NCBI RefSeq assembly: GCF_000308695.1
Contig: NZ_BAGG01000049.1
Coordinates: forward strand, 1 to 46,914
DNA from: Nocardia takedensis NBRC 100417
GTDB lineage: Bacteria; Actinomycetota; Actinomycetes; Mycobacteriales; Mycobacteriaceae
Direction of reading: 5' to 3'
Length of the DNA: 46,914 nucleotides
The notes beneath the pieces are model-generated. The model was given only the letters and a program-made list of their open reading frames with translations, searched no databases and had not been told where the DNA came from. Below, one piece after another: positions 22,569 through 35,468 of the stretch. Every line of letters starts with the position of its first letter. Position 1 is the first letter of the stretch. Position numbers and translations under genes: made by a program.

Positions 22569-23282
22569 TCAGGCCGACTTCTCGACCACCCCGTGGATCA
22601 ACTCGGCCAACGCCGCGGGCTCCGACCACATCGGCCAGTGCCCCGTCGGCAGATCCACCAGATCCGCGCCCACCCGCGGCACCTCCGCGAAGATCGGCGC
22701 CTCACCGCTCGCGCCCAACTGGCCCACCAACTCCGCGGTGATACTCGTGCACACCACCGTCGTCGGCACCTCCAGTCGCGCGGTCGACTCGCTCAGCGCC
22801 AGTGGCGCTCCCGCGATGCTCGCGGGCTGGGACACCGCACGCTCCCGGAACTTCGCCAGCGCCGCCTCGTCCAGTCCGGCGAGGCTGTTGCCTTCCGCCT
22901 CCAGTTCGGCCCACGACGGCAGGACCACCTCGCGGTCCGCGCCGAGATCCTCGCGCAGCGCGATGCCGTCGGGGATCGGTGCGCTGTCGACGTAGATGGC
23001 GTGCCGGATGCGGCCCGGTGCGCGGTCGGTGGCCAGGTAGGCGGGGACCGCGCCGCCGGAGTGGGCCACCAGCACCGCGTCGTCGTCGGGGCCGATGGCC
23101 GCCAGGATCGCCTCGGCCTGATCGTCGAGGGTGGCCGTGAGCCGGTCGGTGTCGTCGGGGTCCAGGCCGGGCAGCGTGAGGGCCCGCACGTCGTGGCCGT
23201 ACCCGCGCAGGGTTCCGGCCACCTCGTCCCAAGCCCACGCGCCGAGCCAGAATCCGGGTATCAGCAGAATGCGAGTCGCCAT
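22569..23282 (-). CDS. Alpha/beta hydrolase
   Basis: A 237-residue cytoplasmic protein. It starts with the oxyanion strand ILLIPGFWLGAWAWDEV. The nucleophile Ser lies in LVAHSGGAVP, and the catalytic His in LPTGHWPMWSEPAALAELIH near the end; the acid lies between. The fold branch is that of salicylate esterase/pyrethroid hydrolase-like (AB hydrolase_6) proteins, which act on small esters; the substrate is unknown. The ATG at 23282 gives the expected family length. It is encoded downstream of the DUF1844 gene on the same strand (48-bp gap) and may be transcribed with it. Confidence 0.88.
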   Translation of the reverse strand: MATRILLIPGFWLGAWAWDEVAGTLRGYGHDVRALTLPGLDPDDTDRLTATLDDQAEAILAAIGPDDDAVLVAHSGGAVPAYLATDRAPGRIRHAIYVDSAPIPDGIALREDLGADREVVLPSWAELEAEGNSLAGLDEAALAKFRERAVSQPASIAGAPLALSESTARLEVPTTVVCTSITAELVGQLGASGEAPIFAEVPRVGADLVDLPTGHWPMWSEPAALAELIHGVVEKSA

Positions 23283-23330
23283 GCCCTCACCCTGCCCTAC
23301 GGCACCGACAGATTCGGCGCGCGTGCGGAG

Positions 23331-23672
23331 TCAGTGGACGGGGCCGGTGTACTTCTCGCCCGGCCCCTGCCCCGGCGCGTCCGGATGCGCCGACGCCTCG
23401 CGGAAAGCGCGCTGCAACGATTGCAGCCCTTCCCGGATCGGGCCCGCGTGCGGCCCCAGGTACTCCACCGAGGCGGTGACCAGTCCGGCCAGCGCGGTGA
23501 TGACCCGGCGCGCCTCGTCCAGGTCCAGACGCGGGCTCGCGCCGGGTTCGACCTCGGCCAGACCCAACTTCTCGGCCGCCGAACTCATCAGCATGACGGC
23601 CGCGCGGCTGATCACCTCCACCGCGGGGATGTCGGCGAGCTCGCGCACGGTGGCGTCCGGCTGTTCAGTCAT
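23331..23672 (-). CDS. DUF1844 domain protein
   Basis: A 113-residue protein with the DUF1844 core: helices AVEVISRAAVMLMSSAAEKL and DLDEARRVITALAGLVTA. A charged, Pro/Gly-rich C-terminus (DAPGQGPGEKYTGP) follows. Such genes commonly lie divergent from infC in actinobacteria, as here. Molecular function is not known; the acidic, helical protein may bind a translation component, but that is a guess from context. The ATG at 23672 (MTEQPD) is chosen over an upstream start, which would add a basic, unconserved stretch. Confidence 0.85.
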   Translation of the reverse strand: MTEQPDATVRELADIPAVEVISRAAVMLMSSAAEKLGLAEVEPGASPRLDLDEARRVITALAGLVTASVEYLGPHAGPIREGLQSLQRAFREASAHPDAPGQGPGEKYTGPVH

Positions 23673-23799
23673 GTCCGAAAGGCTAGGCCATGCCCGGCGG
23701 GGCCGAACGCGCCGGGACGGGGCCGGCACCGGCGTTTCCTCCGCTCGGCGTGTCGTCGGCCTCCGGGCGGGTGACCACGCGATTCGGCGATAGCGTTCG

Positions 23800-24125
23800 G
23801 CAATGTTAGACTTGTTCCCGACGACCGCCCCGGACGTGTACTGCTTCGTGCCGACACATCACCCGGGGCTGATAAGTGGAGCCCGACTCCCACCGTTGCC
23901 GACGAGAAATCGTACCGGTCATACGGTCCGGTCACCCGCCCGATTTCGAGCGGGTTTCTCGTGCGGAATGCTTGTTTCGCGCGGAATCGGCGTACCCGTG
24001 CGCCGGTGACCGGTCGACTCGGGCCCCGTGATGGCGAAATACCATCCCGGGGCCTTCGTGTTGAACAAGGGGTTGCAGTTATTGCCTGCGGTCGTCCGAC
24101 GACACCGCTTGACCTAGGAGGCCCC
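23800..24125 (+). promoter_or_regulatory. Structured infC leader with attenuator-like hairpins
   Basis: TAGACT (23807-23812) is a likely -10, giving a leader of about 300 nt. It can fold into several stems. ACGAGAAA (23902-23909) pairs with TTTCTCGT (23955-23962), while GAAATCG (23906-23912) could instead pair with CGATTTC (23941-23947), so the two folds exclude each other. CCCGC..GCGGG (23935-23954) followed by TTTCTC is terminator-like. GGCCCCGTGATGG (24022-24034) and CCATCCCGGGGCC (24042-24054) form a 12/13-bp stem with a 7-nt loop and the tail TTCGTGTT. In other bacteria infC-rpmI-rplT leaders are controlled by L20 or IF3; this one is a candidate for such control. No gene is supported inside it. 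Confidence 0.6.
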
Positions 24126-24770
<645 letters not shown>

Positions 24771-24827
24771 CACCGACAGAACCGGTGGTTCGGGAGAACC
24801 ACCGGCACGAGACAGATAGAGGAATCC

Positions 24828-25022
24828 ATGCCGAAGATGAAGAGTCACAGCGGCGCCTCGAAGCGATTCAAGGTGTCCGGCAAAGGCAAGCTGCTGCGTC
24901 AGCAGGCGAATCGTCGCCACCTGTTCGAGCACAAGCCCACCCGCCGGACTCGTCGTCTGGACGGCACGGAGGTCGTCGCGGCTGCCGACGTCCGTCGCGT
25001 GAAGAAGCTGCTGGGTATCTGA
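24828..25022 (+). CDS. rpmI: 50S ribosomal protein L35
   Basis: A 64-residue, very basic protein with the L35 pattern [15 protein letters not shown] and KPTRRTRRL, ending KLLGI. Length and sequence are complete for the family. The ATG at 24828 has AGAGGAA 5-6 nt upstream. Second gene of the infC-rpmI-rplT operon; 57 nt after infC. Confidence 0.97.
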   Translation: MPKMKSHSGASKRFKVSGKGKLLRQQANRRHLFEHKPTRRTRRLDGTEVVAAADVRRVKKLLGI

Positions 25023-25118
25023 CACCCGGGCAGTGTTCGCGACCGGAGACCATCCGGCGCCACCCCGACCGTATTCGGGCGCGAGGACCGCGCCCCTGAC
25101 TTCGAACAGGACTGACCA

Positions 25119-25499
25119 GTGGCACGCGTCAAGAGGGCCGTCAACGCTCAGAAGAAGCGCCGTTCCATCCTCGAGGCCTCCAAGGGCTACCGGGGCCAGC
25201 GCTCGCGGCTGTACCGCAAGGCCAAGGAACAGCAGCTGCACTCGCTCACCTACGCCTACCGCGACCGCCGCGCGCGCAAGGGTGATTTCCGCAAGCTGTG
25301 GATCGCGCGCATCAACGCCGCGGCGCGGATCAACGACATCACCTACAACCGCTTCATCCAGGGCCTGAAGGCCGCGGGCGTCGAGGTGGACCGCAAGATC
25401 CTGGCCGAGCTGGCCGTGTCCGACGCCGAGGCGTTCGCCGGCCTGGTCGCGGTGGCCAAGGCAGCGCTGCCCGCCGACGTCAACGCGCCGGCCGCCTGA
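25119..25499 (+). CDS. rplT: 50S ribosomal protein L20
   Basis: A 126-residue L20 with the conserved [15 protein letters not shown] start, the long basic helix [18 protein letters not shown] and the globular domain [21 protein letters not shown]20 is needed early in 50S assembly and, in several bacteria, represses its own operon by binding the infC leader. The GTG at 25119 fits the family start and has AGGACT upstream. The 96-nt gap from rpmI holds no gene. The last gene of the operon before a hairpin at 25516. Confidence 0.97.
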   Translation: MARVKRAVNAQKKRRSILEASKGYRGQRSRLYRKAKEQQLHSLTYAYRDRRARKGDFRKLWIARINAAARINDITYNRFIQGLKAAGVEVDRKILAELAVSDAEAFAGLVAVAKAALPADVNAPAA

Positions 25500-25525
25500 G
25501 TTTGGCACTTTCTCCGGAACGACCC

Positions 25526-27560
<2,035 letters not shown>

Positions 27561-27591
27561 TTCCCCTCCGATCGAGAGAGCGAACACTGAC

Positions 27592-30093
27592 GTGCGAGTA
27601 GCGCAGTCCTGGCTGACCGACATCATCCGGCGCACCGATCCCGAGTGGTCGGTGAGCGTCGAGGAGCTGGACGCCGGATTCGTCCGCGTCGGCCTCGAGG
27701 TCGAGGAGGTCGACCGGCTCGAGCGGGTGACCGGCGACATCGACAAGCCGCTGGTGGTGGGTCGGGTCGCCGAGATCACCGAGCTGACCGAGTTCAAGAA
27801 GCCGATCCGCTTCTGCAAGGTCGACGTGGGCAATCCGGAATTGCAGGAGATCGTCTGCGGCGCGAGCAATTTCGCGGTCGGCGATCTGGTGGTGGTGGTA
27901 CTGCCCGGCGGTGTGCTGCCGGGCGGTTTCGCCATCTCCTCGCGCAAGACCTACGGGCACGTGTCCCACGGCATGATCTGCTCGGTCGCCGAACTCGGCA
28001 TCGGCAAGGACCACAGCGGCATCCTGGTGTTGGAGCCGGGGACGGCCGAGCCGGGGACCGACGCCAACGATCTGCTCGGCCTGGACGACACGGTCATCGA
28101 GCTGAACATCACCCCCGATCGCGGCTACTGCTTCTCGGTGCGCGGTCTGGCCCGTGAGCTGGCCTGCGGTTTCGACCTGGAGTACGCCGATCCGGCGGTG
28201 CGTCTGCTGCCGGATGCCGCGGAACTCGCCTGGCCGGTCACCGTCGAGGCCGACTCGCGGTGCACGCGTTTCGCGGCGCGGCGGGTCACCGGCATCGATC
28301 CGGCGGCGGTCAGCCCGTGGTGGTTGCAGCGCAGGCTGTTGCTGTCGGGGGTGCGGCCGATCTCGCCCGCGGTGGACGTCACCAACTACGTCATGCTCGA
28401 ACTCGGTCAGCCGCTGCACGCCTTCGACGCGGCGTCGCTGTCGGGCGGGCTGGTGGTGCGCACCGCCAACAAGGGGGAGACGCTGCGCACCCTGGACGAC
28501 GTCGAGCGGGTGCTGGACGCGGAGGACGTGGTCATCGCCGACGATTCCGGCGTGATCTCGCTGGCGGGCGTCATGGGCGGCGCGAGCACCGAGGTCGGTC
28601 CCGACACCACCGATGTGGTGTTGGAGGCGGCGACCTGGAATCCGCTGCTGATCTACCGGACGGCGCGCAGGCACAAGTTGGTCTCGGAGGCGGGCAAGCG
28701 CTACGAGCGGGTCGTCGATCCGGAGATCAACGTCGCCGCCTTGGACCGGGCCGCGCACCTGTTGGCCGAGATCGCGGGCGGCACGGTCGAATCCGTGCTG
28801 ACCGACGTGCGCGCGAGTGTGCCCGCGACCGAGCCGATCCGCATCGACCTGGATCTGGCCGACCGGGTCGCGGGCGTCACCTACCCGAACGGCACCTCGG
28901 CGCGGCGGCTGGCCCAGATCGGCTGCGCCGTCGAGGTGGCGGTGAACGAGGAGACCGGGCACGGTCAGCTGGTGGTCACCCCGCCGAGTTGGCGGCCCGA
29001 TCTCGCGCAGCCCGCCGATCTGGTGGAGGAGGTGCTGCGGTTGGAGGGGCTCGAGCAGATCCCCTCGGTGCTGCCCACCGCCCCGGCCGGTCGCGGACTG
29101 ACCGCTACGCAGCGTCGCCGTCGCGCCGTCAGCCGTGCGCTGGCGTTCGCGGGCGGCGTGGAGGTGCTGGTCCCGGTTTTCCTGCCCGCCGACGTCTTCG
29201 ACGTGTGGGGTCTGGACGCCGACGACCCTCGGCGCGCCACCACGCGGGTACTGAATCCGCTGGATGTGGAGCGGGCCGAACTGGCCACCACCGTGCTGCC
29301 GGGCCTGCTCGAGGTGGCCGCGCGCAACCTCTCGCGCGGCGCGCGCGATCTGACGCTGTTCGGCATCGCGCAGGTCGTGCTGCCGGGGGAGGGGACCAGG
29401 TCCGTCGCGGCGCTGCCGGTCGACCGCCGTCCCACCGACGAGCAGATCGCCGAACTGCTGGATTCGCTGCCCGCGCAACCGGTGCGGGTCGGCGCGGTGC
29501 TGACCGGTCGCCGTGACCCGCGCGGGCCGTGGGGTCCGGGGCGGCAGGCCGAGGCGGCCGACGCGTTCGCGCTGGCGGATGTGATCGCCGACGCGGCGGG
29601 GGTGCGGATCGAGCGCCGTCCGGTCGCGCACCTGCCGTGGCATCCTGGCCGCTGCGCCGAACTCGTGGTCGACGGCGTGGTCGTCGGTTACGCGGGCGAA
29701 CTGCATCCCGCGGTGCTCGAGCGGGCGGGTCTGCCCGCGCGCACCTGTGCGCTGGAACTGGATCTGGACGCGCTCCCGTTGGTCGAAGTTCGGCCGGTGC
29801 CGGTGGTCTCGCCGTTCCCGGCGGTTCTGCAGGACGTGTCGGTCAGCGTCGAGAAGGCGGTGCCCGCGGCGGCGGTGGAGTCGGCGTTGCGCGGTGGTGG
29901 CGGCGCTCTGCTCGAGGACATCGCGCTGTTCGACGTCTACGAGGGCGAGCAGGCGGGCGCGGGCCGCAAATCGCTGACCTACGCGCTGCGTTTCCGCGCG
30001 CCCGACCGCACCCTGACCGAGGACGAGGCCAGCGCGGCGCGTGACGCGGCGGTGGCGGCGGCGGGTGCGGCGGTCGGCGCGGTCCTGCGCTGA
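27592..30093 (+). CDS. pheT: Phenylalanyl-tRNA synthetase beta subunit
   Basis: An 833-residue complete PheT. Domains in order: B1 ([11 protein letters not shown]), the B2 tRNA/OB domain ([33 protein letters not shown]), B3/B4 editing domain ([45 protein letters not shown]), B5 helix-turn-helix (about 410-480, [20 protein letters not shown]), the catalytic-like B6/B7, and the C-terminal FDX-ACB anticodon-binding domain ([19 protein letters not shown]). Hydrolysis of mischarged Tyr-tRNA is expected in B3/B4. The start is GTG at 27592. The next gene starts 8 nt after its stop and may be co-transcribed. Confidence 0.96.
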   Translation: MRVAQSWLTDIIRRTDPEWSVSVEELDAGFVRVGLEVEEVDRLERVTGDIDKPLVVGRVAEITELTEFKKPIRFCKVDVGNPELQEIVCGASNFAVGDLVVVVLPGGVLPGGFAISSRKTYGHVSHGMICSVAELGIGKDHSGILVLEPGTAEPGTDANDLLGLDDTVIELNITPDRGYCFSVRGLARELACGFDLEYADPAVRLLPDAAELAWPVTVEADSRCTRFAARRVTGIDPAAVSPWWLQRRLLLSGVRPISPAVDVTNYVMLELGQPLHAFDAASLSGGLVVRTANKGETLRTLDDVERVLDAEDVVIADDSGVISLAGVMGGASTEVGPDTTDVVLEAATWNPLLIYRTARRHKLVSEAGKRYERVVDPEINVAALDRAAHLLAEIAGGTVESVLTDVRASVPATEPIRIDLDLADRVAGVTYPNGTSARRLAQIGCAVEVAVNEETGHGQLVVTPPSWRPDLAQPADLVEEVLRLEGLEQIPSVLPTAPAGRGLTATQRRRRAVSRALAFAGGVEVLVPVFLPADVFDVWGLDADDPRRATTRVLNPLDVERAELATTVLPGLLEVAARNLSRGARDLTLFGIAQVVLPGEGTRSVAALPVDRRPTDEQIAELLDSLPAQPVRVGAVLTGRRDPRGPWGPGRQAEAADAFALADVIADAAGVRIERRPVAHLPWHPGRCAELVVDGVVVGYAGELHPAVLERAGLPARTCALELDLDALPLVEVRPVPVVSPFPAVLQDVSVSVEKAVPAAAVESALRGGGGALLEDIALFDVYEGEQAGAGRKSLTYALRFRAPDRTLTEDEASAARDAAVAAAGAAVGAVLR

Positions 30094-30101
30094 GCGCGGC
30101 G

Positions 30102-30881
30102 ATGCGTCCGGTCCTGTGGCACCCGGCGAGTCCGATCCTCAACGCGCTGACTTTCCAGCCGGATCGGCGAATCCTCCAGACCCCGGCGGTGCTGGGGCTG
30201 GAGTACTCGGATCTGCTGATGCGCACCGCGGACGGCCAGACCGTGCACGGGTGGTGGCTGCCCGCGCCGAACGCGCGCGGGCACGTGCTGTTCGCGCACG
30301 GCAACGGCGGCACGATCGGCGATCGGGTGCCGCTGTACGCGCTGCTGGTGGAATCGGGTCTGGACGTGCTGGCCTTCGACTACCGCGGGTACGGGCGCAG
30401 CACGGGCAGGCCGAGCGAATTCGGTACGGCCCTGGATGCCCGCGCGGCCCGGCGGGCCCTGTTGGAGCAGCCCGGCGTCGACCCGGAACGGGTGCTGTAC
30501 TTCGGGAATTCGCTGGGTGGCGGGGTCGCGGTGGAGTTGAGCACCCGGTATCCGCCCGCCGGGTTGTTCCTGATGTCGACGTTCACGGGCCTGCGGGACG
30601 CGGCCCGCTCGGTGTATCCGTATCTGCCCGCGCGCCTGGTGCCCGACGCGTATCCGAGTCTGCGGCGGGTGCGCGATCTGCGGGTGCCGGTGCTGATCAT
30701 GCACGGCGACCGCGACGAACTGCTGCCGTTGCGGCACGCCGAGCGGTTGTACGAGGCGGCGGCCGAGCCCAAGCGGCTCGAGGTGTTCCCGGGGGCGGGG
30801 CACAGCGATCTGATCGTCACCGACGGCGGTCGCTGGACGCGGGTCGTGCGGGAGTGGACCACGCAGGTCCTGCCCGCTTGA
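30102..30881 (+). CDS. Alpha/beta hydrolase (BEM46/ABHD13-like)
   Basis: A 259-residue protein with oxyanion motif FAHGNGGTIGDR, nucleophile Ser in YFGNSLGGGVAVEL, catalytic Asp in IMHGDRDELLP and His in FPGAGHSDL, so the triad is complete. The layout is that of the BEM46/FrsA-like serine hydrolases, many of them membrane-associated lipases or peptidases; here a hydrophobic N-terminal anchor is not evident. The ATG at 30102 lies 8 nt after the pheT stop, implying read-through from pheST. The substrate is unknown. Confidence 0.88.
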   Translation: MRPVLWHPASPILNALTFQPDRRILQTPAVLGLEYSDLLMRTADGQTVHGWWLPAPNARGHVLFAHGNGGTIGDRVPLYALLVESGLDVLAFDYRGYGRSTGRPSEFGTALDARAARRALLEQPGVDPERVLYFGNSLGGGVAVELSTRYPPAGLFLMSTFTGLRDAARSVYPYLPARLVPDAYPSLRRVRDLRVPVLIMHGDRDELLPLRHAERLYEAAAEPKRLEVFPGAGHSDLIVTDGGRWTRVVREWTTQVLPA

Positions 30882-30926
30882 CGAACGCGTCCTGAAGGGG
30901 CCGCCCGCGCTGCGTAGCCTGGATGT

Positions 30927-31430
30927 ATGAGCGAAGACAGCGGGATCACCGCGCGCCTGGCGGCGCTCTCGGACGCCGAACTGGTGGCGGTGCTGCGTCC
31001 GGTGGTGGCGGGGCGCTCGGGTCTGTGGGCCTTGCGCAACGTGCTGGAGGCGTTGGCGGGGGTGCGTGATGCGGAACTGATCGAGGATGTGAAACGGGAC
31101 ACTCCGTCCTCGGCGACACATCACTCCGACCTGGAGGCCGCGGCATCGGGGCAGGTCGGTACGGTTTTCCCGGTACCGGCGGTACCGACGGGGGAATCCG
31201 CGGTCACCGGCACCGCGCCGGTCGGCGGATATTCCCCGTCCGGTGTGCCGACGTTCGACTCGGTACGCGATAAGGTCGAGCGGCGTTTCGGCACCGCGCA
31301 GGGGATGGGCGAACTCGATCGGCAGACCCCGGCGGGCCGCGACGCGGACGAACAGTTCCGAGCGCGCGAACAGGCCGCGCGCGAGCGTCTGGACCGGATC
31401 CGGGAGTCGTTGCACGGCAAGGACGAATAA
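30927..31430 (+). CDS. Hypothetical protein (167 aa)
   Basis: Not recognised. The first 60 residues are helical and Leu/Ala-rich (ALSDAELVAVLRPVVAGRSG). A low-complexity linker follows (about 70-110, Gly/Pro/Thr/Val, with VFPVPAVPTG). The C-terminal 50 residues are a charged helix (DEQFRAREQAARERLDRIRE), likely a coiled coil. There is no signal peptide or membrane helix. The codon pattern is strongly actinobacterial and the reading frame is clean, so it is probably a real gene. It lies just before the unrecognised gene at 31479 on the same strand (48-bp gap). Confidence 0.65.
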   Translation: MSEDSGITARLAALSDAELVAVLRPVVAGRSGLWALRNVLEALAGVRDAELIEDVKRDTPSSATHHSDLEAAASGQVGTVFPVPAVPTGESAVTGTAPVGGYSPSGVPTFDSVRDKVERRFGTAQGMGELDRQTPAGRDADEQFRAREQAARERLDRIRESLHGKDE

Positions 31431-31478
31431 CCCTCGGTCCGTCCCGGCGCGCCGAGCACAGGGATGGACGGATTTCCG

Positions 31479-32498
31479 ATGAGCGAGCCCCGCGAGATCG
31501 CCGAACGACTGCTCGACGCCCAGGTCGACTACTTGCTGGCCGAGGTGAGCGGTGATCGTCTCGCCGAGGTGATCGGCCGCGACGTCGCCGATGTCCTTGC
31601 CGTCGCCGAGACCTTGGCGGTGCGCGAGGTGGTCGAGGTCGAGCAGGCCAAGCAGACCGTGCGCACGGTGGTCGACCTGATCGGCGGCAGTCCGGTCTTC
31701 GCCGATATGGCGGGGGTGTTCGCGGATTCGATCTACGACCACATCGCGGCCAACGACGACTACACCCTCGGGCAGGTGGTCGAGCGCGAACCGGTCGAGG
31801 CGCTGCTGGAGAAGATCTTCGGCATGCACCAGGCCCAGGAGCGGATTCTGGACCGGCTCACCGAGAGTCCGCTGGTCGCCACGGTCGCCTCCAAATTCGT
31901 GGACCGGTTGATCAACGATTTCGTCGCCGCCAACCGGGAGCGGGCCGAGAAGATTCCGGGCGTGTCCTCGCTGATGTCGATCGGGCAGCAGGCCGCCAAC
32001 CGGGCCAAGAAGGCCGCCGACGGCACTTTCGTCGGGGATCTGGCGGGCAAGGGCGCGCTGTTCGCGCTCAAGCGCACCAACAACGCTATCCGGGAGATGC
32101 TGCGCGAGGCGCCGGTGCATTCGGCGGCGATGGAGTTCTGGGATCTGCACGCCGACGAACCGGTCAGCGGGTTGCGCGAATACCTGACCCGCAAGGACCT
32201 CAACGAACTGGTGCTGATGGTCTACGAGATCGCCGTCACCACCCGGGAGAAGGAATACCTCGGACTGCTGCTCGACGACTGCGTGGAGGTGTTCTTCGCC
32301 AAGTACGGCGACTACACCTTGGCCGCGATGCTGCCCGAACTCGGCGTCAGCGGCGACGACGTGGTCACCGAGATCCTGCGCTACGGCCCGGCCGTCATCG
32401 AGGGGGCCAAGCGTGAGGGCGTGCTGGCCCGGTTGATCCGCGAGCGCCTCGAGCCGTTCTACACCTCCGAGGCGGTACTCGCCATCCTCGCGGGCTGA
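31479..32498 (+). CDS. Conserved helical hypothetical protein (339 aa)
   Basis: Not recognised. An almost all-alpha protein: residues 1-80 form helices with valine heptads (DVADVLAVAETLAVREVVEV), the middle holds KFVDRLINDFVAANRERAEK and a basic linker (ANRAKKAADG), and the last third is acidic and helical (DDCVEVFFAKYGDYTLAAML). There is no signal peptide, clear membrane span or catalytic motif. The ATG at 31479 (MSEPREIAERLLDAQ) is chosen over an ATG at 31464, whose purine-rich upstream stretch is too close to serve. Ends 168 bp before ppc. A structural or scaffold role is only a guess. Confidence 0.75.
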   Translation: MSEPREIAERLLDAQVDYLLAEVSGDRLAEVIGRDVADVLAVAETLAVREVVEVEQAKQTVRTVVDLIGGSPVFADMAGVFADSIYDHIAANDDYTLGQVVEREPVEALLEKIFGMHQAQERILDRLTESPLVATVASKFVDRLINDFVAANRERAEKIPGVSSLMSIGQQAANRAKKAADGTFVGDLAGKGALFALKRTNNAIREMLREAPVHSAAMEFWDLHADEPVSGLREYLTRKDLNELVLMVYEIAVTTREKEYLGLLLDDCVEVFFAKYGDYTLAAMLPELGVSGDDVVTEILRYGPAVIEGAKREGVLARLIRERLEPFYTSEAVLAILAG

Positions 32499-32654
32499 AT
32501 TCGCCGGAACGTGGCCGGCCCCGTCGGGTCGCGCGCTCGGCCTGGGTGTTCGTGGTGAAAGCCGTCGCCGCCGGGAGTTCGCCGGCCGCCGCCGGGCCGC
32601 GTTCGACAGTGTGATCTGCGCACGTCCACGAGCCCGCCGAGGGTTACCCGGCAG

Positions 32655-32660
32655 TACTGT
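32655..32660 (+). promoter_or_regulatory. Candidate -10 box for a leaderless ppc transcript
   Basis: TACTGT fits TAnnnT and ends 6 bp before the ppc ATG, where there is no Shine-Dalgarno at normal distance. A leaderless mRNA is likely. Confidence 0.45.
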
Positions 32661-32666
32661 TCAGGG

Positions 32667-35465
32667 ATGACCGAATCGCGGATCGAGACCGACCAGGACG
32701 CCATCCGGCCGCTGCGCGACGACATCCGGTACCTCGGTGGCGTGCTCGGCGACACCATTCGCGATCACGAGGGCCCCGAGGTCTTCGACCTGATCGAGCA
32801 GGTGCGCATCGAGGCGTTCCGCATCCGGCGCGAGGAAGTCGGCCGCAGCGCGGTCGCGCGGATGGTGGCCGGTGTCGACATCGCGGTGGCGCTGCCGCTG
32901 ATCCGGGCGTTCAGTTATTTCGTCCTGCTCGCCAACCTCGCCGAGGACATCCAGCGCGACCGGCGGCGCGCGGCCCACGAGGCGGCGGGGGAACCGCCGC
33001 AGGACTCCTCGCTGGCGGCCACCTACCGCAAACTCGACGCGGCGGCCCTCGACGGCGCCGAGGTGGCCGACCTGTTGGCGGAGGCGCTGGTGTCGCCGGT
33101 CATCACCGCGCACCCGACCGAGACCAGGCGGCGCACCGTCTTCGACGTGCAGACCCGTATCACCGAACTGATGCGGTTGCGGCAGCGCTATTCCGAACAC
33201 GAGCGCGCCGATCTGGACAAGCGCATCCGCACGCAGGTGCTGGCGCTGTGGCGCACGGCGCTGATCCGGTTGCAGCGCCTGCGGATCCAGGACGAGATCG
33301 CGGTGGGGCTGCGCTACTACGAACTGACCCTGTTCGACGTCATCCCGGCGATCAACGCCGAGGTGCGCGCCGCGCTGCGCGAACGCTGGCCCGGTGTCGA
33401 TCTGCTGCGACGCCCGATCCTGCGCCCCGGGTCCTGGATCGGCGGCGATCGTGACGGCAACCCTTACGTCACCGCGGCGGTGGTGCGGTTGGCGGCAGGC
33501 CAGGCCGCGGGCGTCGCGTTCGGCAGATACCTGCGCGAGTTGGAGAACCTGGAGAAGTCGCTGGCGCAGTCGGCGCGGTTGGTGCGGGTCAGCGACCGGG
33601 TCGCCGAACTGGCCGAGGCGGGCTATCCCGACGACGGCACCCACGCCGACGAACCGTACCGCCGTGCGCTGCACGCCATCCGGTTGCGCCTGTGCGCCAC
33701 CGCGCGGACCGCGCTGAGCGCGGTCGGCGTCGATCCGGCCGAAGTGGTGACGGCCGCGCACGTCGCGGGCGACATCGACGCCGCGACACCGTATCCGGAC
33801 CCGCGCGCGCTGCTCGACGACCTGGACGCGATCGACGCCTCCATGCGGGCCAGCGGTGACGACCTGCTGGCCGACGATCACTTGGCCGCCCTGCGGCACG
33901 CGGTGGAAACCTTCGGGTTCCACTTGCAGAGCCTGGACATGCGCCAGAACTCCGAGGTGCACGAGCAGGTGGTGGCCGAACTGCTGGCCTGGGCGGGCGT
34001 GCACGCCGACTACGCGAGCCTGTCCGAATCCGAGCGCGTCGATCTGCTCGCCAACGAATTGCGCACGCGCCGACCGTTGCTGGGGCCGGGCGCGCGCCTG
34101 GGTGAACTGGCCGAGAAGGAACTCGGGATCGTCCGCGCCGCCCGCGACGTGGTCGCGGCGCTGGGTCCGCAGGCGGTGCCGAACTACATCATCAGCATGT
34201 GCACCTCGGTCAGCGACATGCTCGAGGCGGCGCTGCTGCTCAAGGAGGGCGGCCTGCTCGACGCGGGGGCCGCCGACGCGCCGCCCGTCTCCTCGGTGGG
34301 CATCGTGCCGCTGTTCGAGACCATCGAGGATCTGGCCGCGGGCGCGGCGACGTTGTCGGCCGCGCTCGAGGTGCCGGTGTACCGGGATCTGGTGGCCGCG
34401 GGCGGGATGCGCCAGGAGGTCATGCTCGGCTACTCCGACTCCAACAAGGACGGCGGATACCTGGCCGCGAACTGGGCGCTCTACCGCGCCGAACTCGACC
34501 TGGTCGAGGTGGTGCGCAAGACCGGCATCCGGTTGCGGCTGTTCCACGGTCGCGGCGGCACCGTCGGTCGTGGCGGCGGGCGCAGCTACGACGCCATCCT
34601 CGCCCAGCCCGCGGGCGCGGTGCGCGGATCGCTGCGGCTGACCGAACAGGGCGAGGTCATCGCCGCCAAATACGCCGAACCCCGTGCGGCGCACCGCAAT
34701 CTGGAATCGTTGATCGCGGGCACGCTGGAGTCGACGCTGTTGGACGTGGAAGGGCTCGGCCCGGACGCCGAACCGGCCTACGAACTGATGGACGACCTGG
34801 CGGCGCGAGCGCGGGCGGCCTACGCGCGACTGGTCCACGAGACCCCGGGGTTCGTGGAGTACTTCCGGCAGTCCACCCCGGTCGCCGAGGTCGGCGATCT
34901 GAACATCGGCAGCAGGCCCGCCTCGCGTAAACCCACCCAGTCGGTCGGGGATCTGCGCGCGATCCCGTGGGTGATGTCCTGGAGTCAGGCGCGGGTGATG
35001 CTGCCGGGTTGGTACGGCACGGGTTCCGCGCTCGAGGAGTGGGTGGGCGGCGATCCCGAGCGGCTGGCGGTGCTGTCGGATCTGTACCGGCGTTGGCCGT
35101 TCCTGCGCACGGTGCTGTCGAATCTGGCGCAGGTGATGGCCAAGAGCGATCTGGACATCGCCGCCCGCTACGCCGACCTCGTCGAGAACGAGACGTTGCG
35201 CGACACCATCTTCGGGATGATCCGCGAGGAGCACGAGCGCACGGTCCGGATGCACGCGGCGATCACCGGCAACGATCACCTGCTCGCCGACAACCCGTCG
35301 CTGGCCGAATCCATCCACAACCGCTTCCCGTATCTGGAGCCGTTGAACCAGATGCAGGTGGAGTTGCTGCGCAGGCTGCGCGCGGGCGACGATTCGGAAC
35401 TGGTCAAACGCGGAATCCTGTTGACGATGAACGGTTTGGCGACCGCGTTGCGCAACTCGGGGTAG
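32667..35465 (+). CDS. ppc: Phosphoenolpyruvate carboxylase
   Basis: PEPC adds bicarbonate to phosphoenolpyruvate to make oxaloacetate, refilling the TCA cycle. The 932-residue protein is complete: [10 protein letters not shown] with His149, [10 protein letters not shown], the [12 protein letters not shown] block and the flexible loop [13 protein letters not shown] (His627), with the C-terminal [19 protein letters not shown] region. The chain ends RNSG, close to the usual RNTG that helps form the inhibitor and active site. Acetyl-CoA activation and aspartate inhibition are typical of the family. The ATG at 32667 is probably leaderless. M. tuberculosis lacks a typical ppc, whereas corynebacteria and nocardiae have one. 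The next gene starts 3 nt after its stop. Confidence 0.97.
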   Translation: MTESRIETDQDAIRPLRDDIRYLGGVLGDTIRDHEGPEVFDLIEQVRIEAFRIRREEVGRSAVARMVAGVDIAVALPLIRAFSYFVLLANLAEDIQRDRRRAAHEAAGEPPQDSSLAATYRKLDAAALDGAEVADLLAEALVSPVITAHPTETRRRTVFDVQTRITELMRLRQRYSEHERADLDKRIRTQVLALWRTALIRLQRLRIQDEIAVGLRYYELTLFDVIPAINAEVRAALRERWPGVDLLRRPILRPGSWIGGDRDGNPYVTAAVVRLAAGQAAGVAFGRYLRELENLEKSLAQSARLVRVSDRVAELAEAGYPDDGTHADEPYRRALHAIRLRLCATARTALSAVGVDPAEVVTAAHVAGDIDAATPYPDPRALLDDLDAIDASMRASGDDLLADDHLAALRHAVETFGFHLQSLDMRQNSEVHEQVVAELLAWAGVHADYASLSESERVDLLANELRTRRPLLGPGARLGELAEKELGIVRAARDVVAALGPQAVPNYIISMCTSVSDMLEAALLLKEGGLLDAGAADAPPVSSVGIVPLFETIEDLAAGAATLSAALEVPVYRDLVAAGGMRQEVMLGYSDSNKDGGYLAANWALYRAELDLVEVVRKTGIRLRLFHGRGGTVGRGGGRSYDAILAQPAGAVRGSLRLTEQGEVIAAKYAEPRAAHRNLESLIAGTLESTLLDVEGLGPDAEPAYELMDDLAARARAAYARLVHETPGFVEYFRQSTPVAEVGDLNIGSRPASRKPTQSVGDLRAIPWVMSWSQARVMLPGWYGTGSALEEWVGGDPERLAVLSDLYRRWPFLRTVLSNLAQVMAKSDLDIAARYADLVENETLRDTIFGMIREEHERTVRMHAAITGNDHLLADNPSLAESIHNRFPYLEPLNQMQVELLRRLRAGDDSELVKRGILLTMNGLATALRNSG

Positions 35466-35468
35466 CGC

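Noticed and set aside
23803..24009. A 68-codon open frame in the infC leader
   Set aside because: Its ATG overlaps the likely -10 box, there is no ribosome site, and the sequence is explained better by RNA stems.
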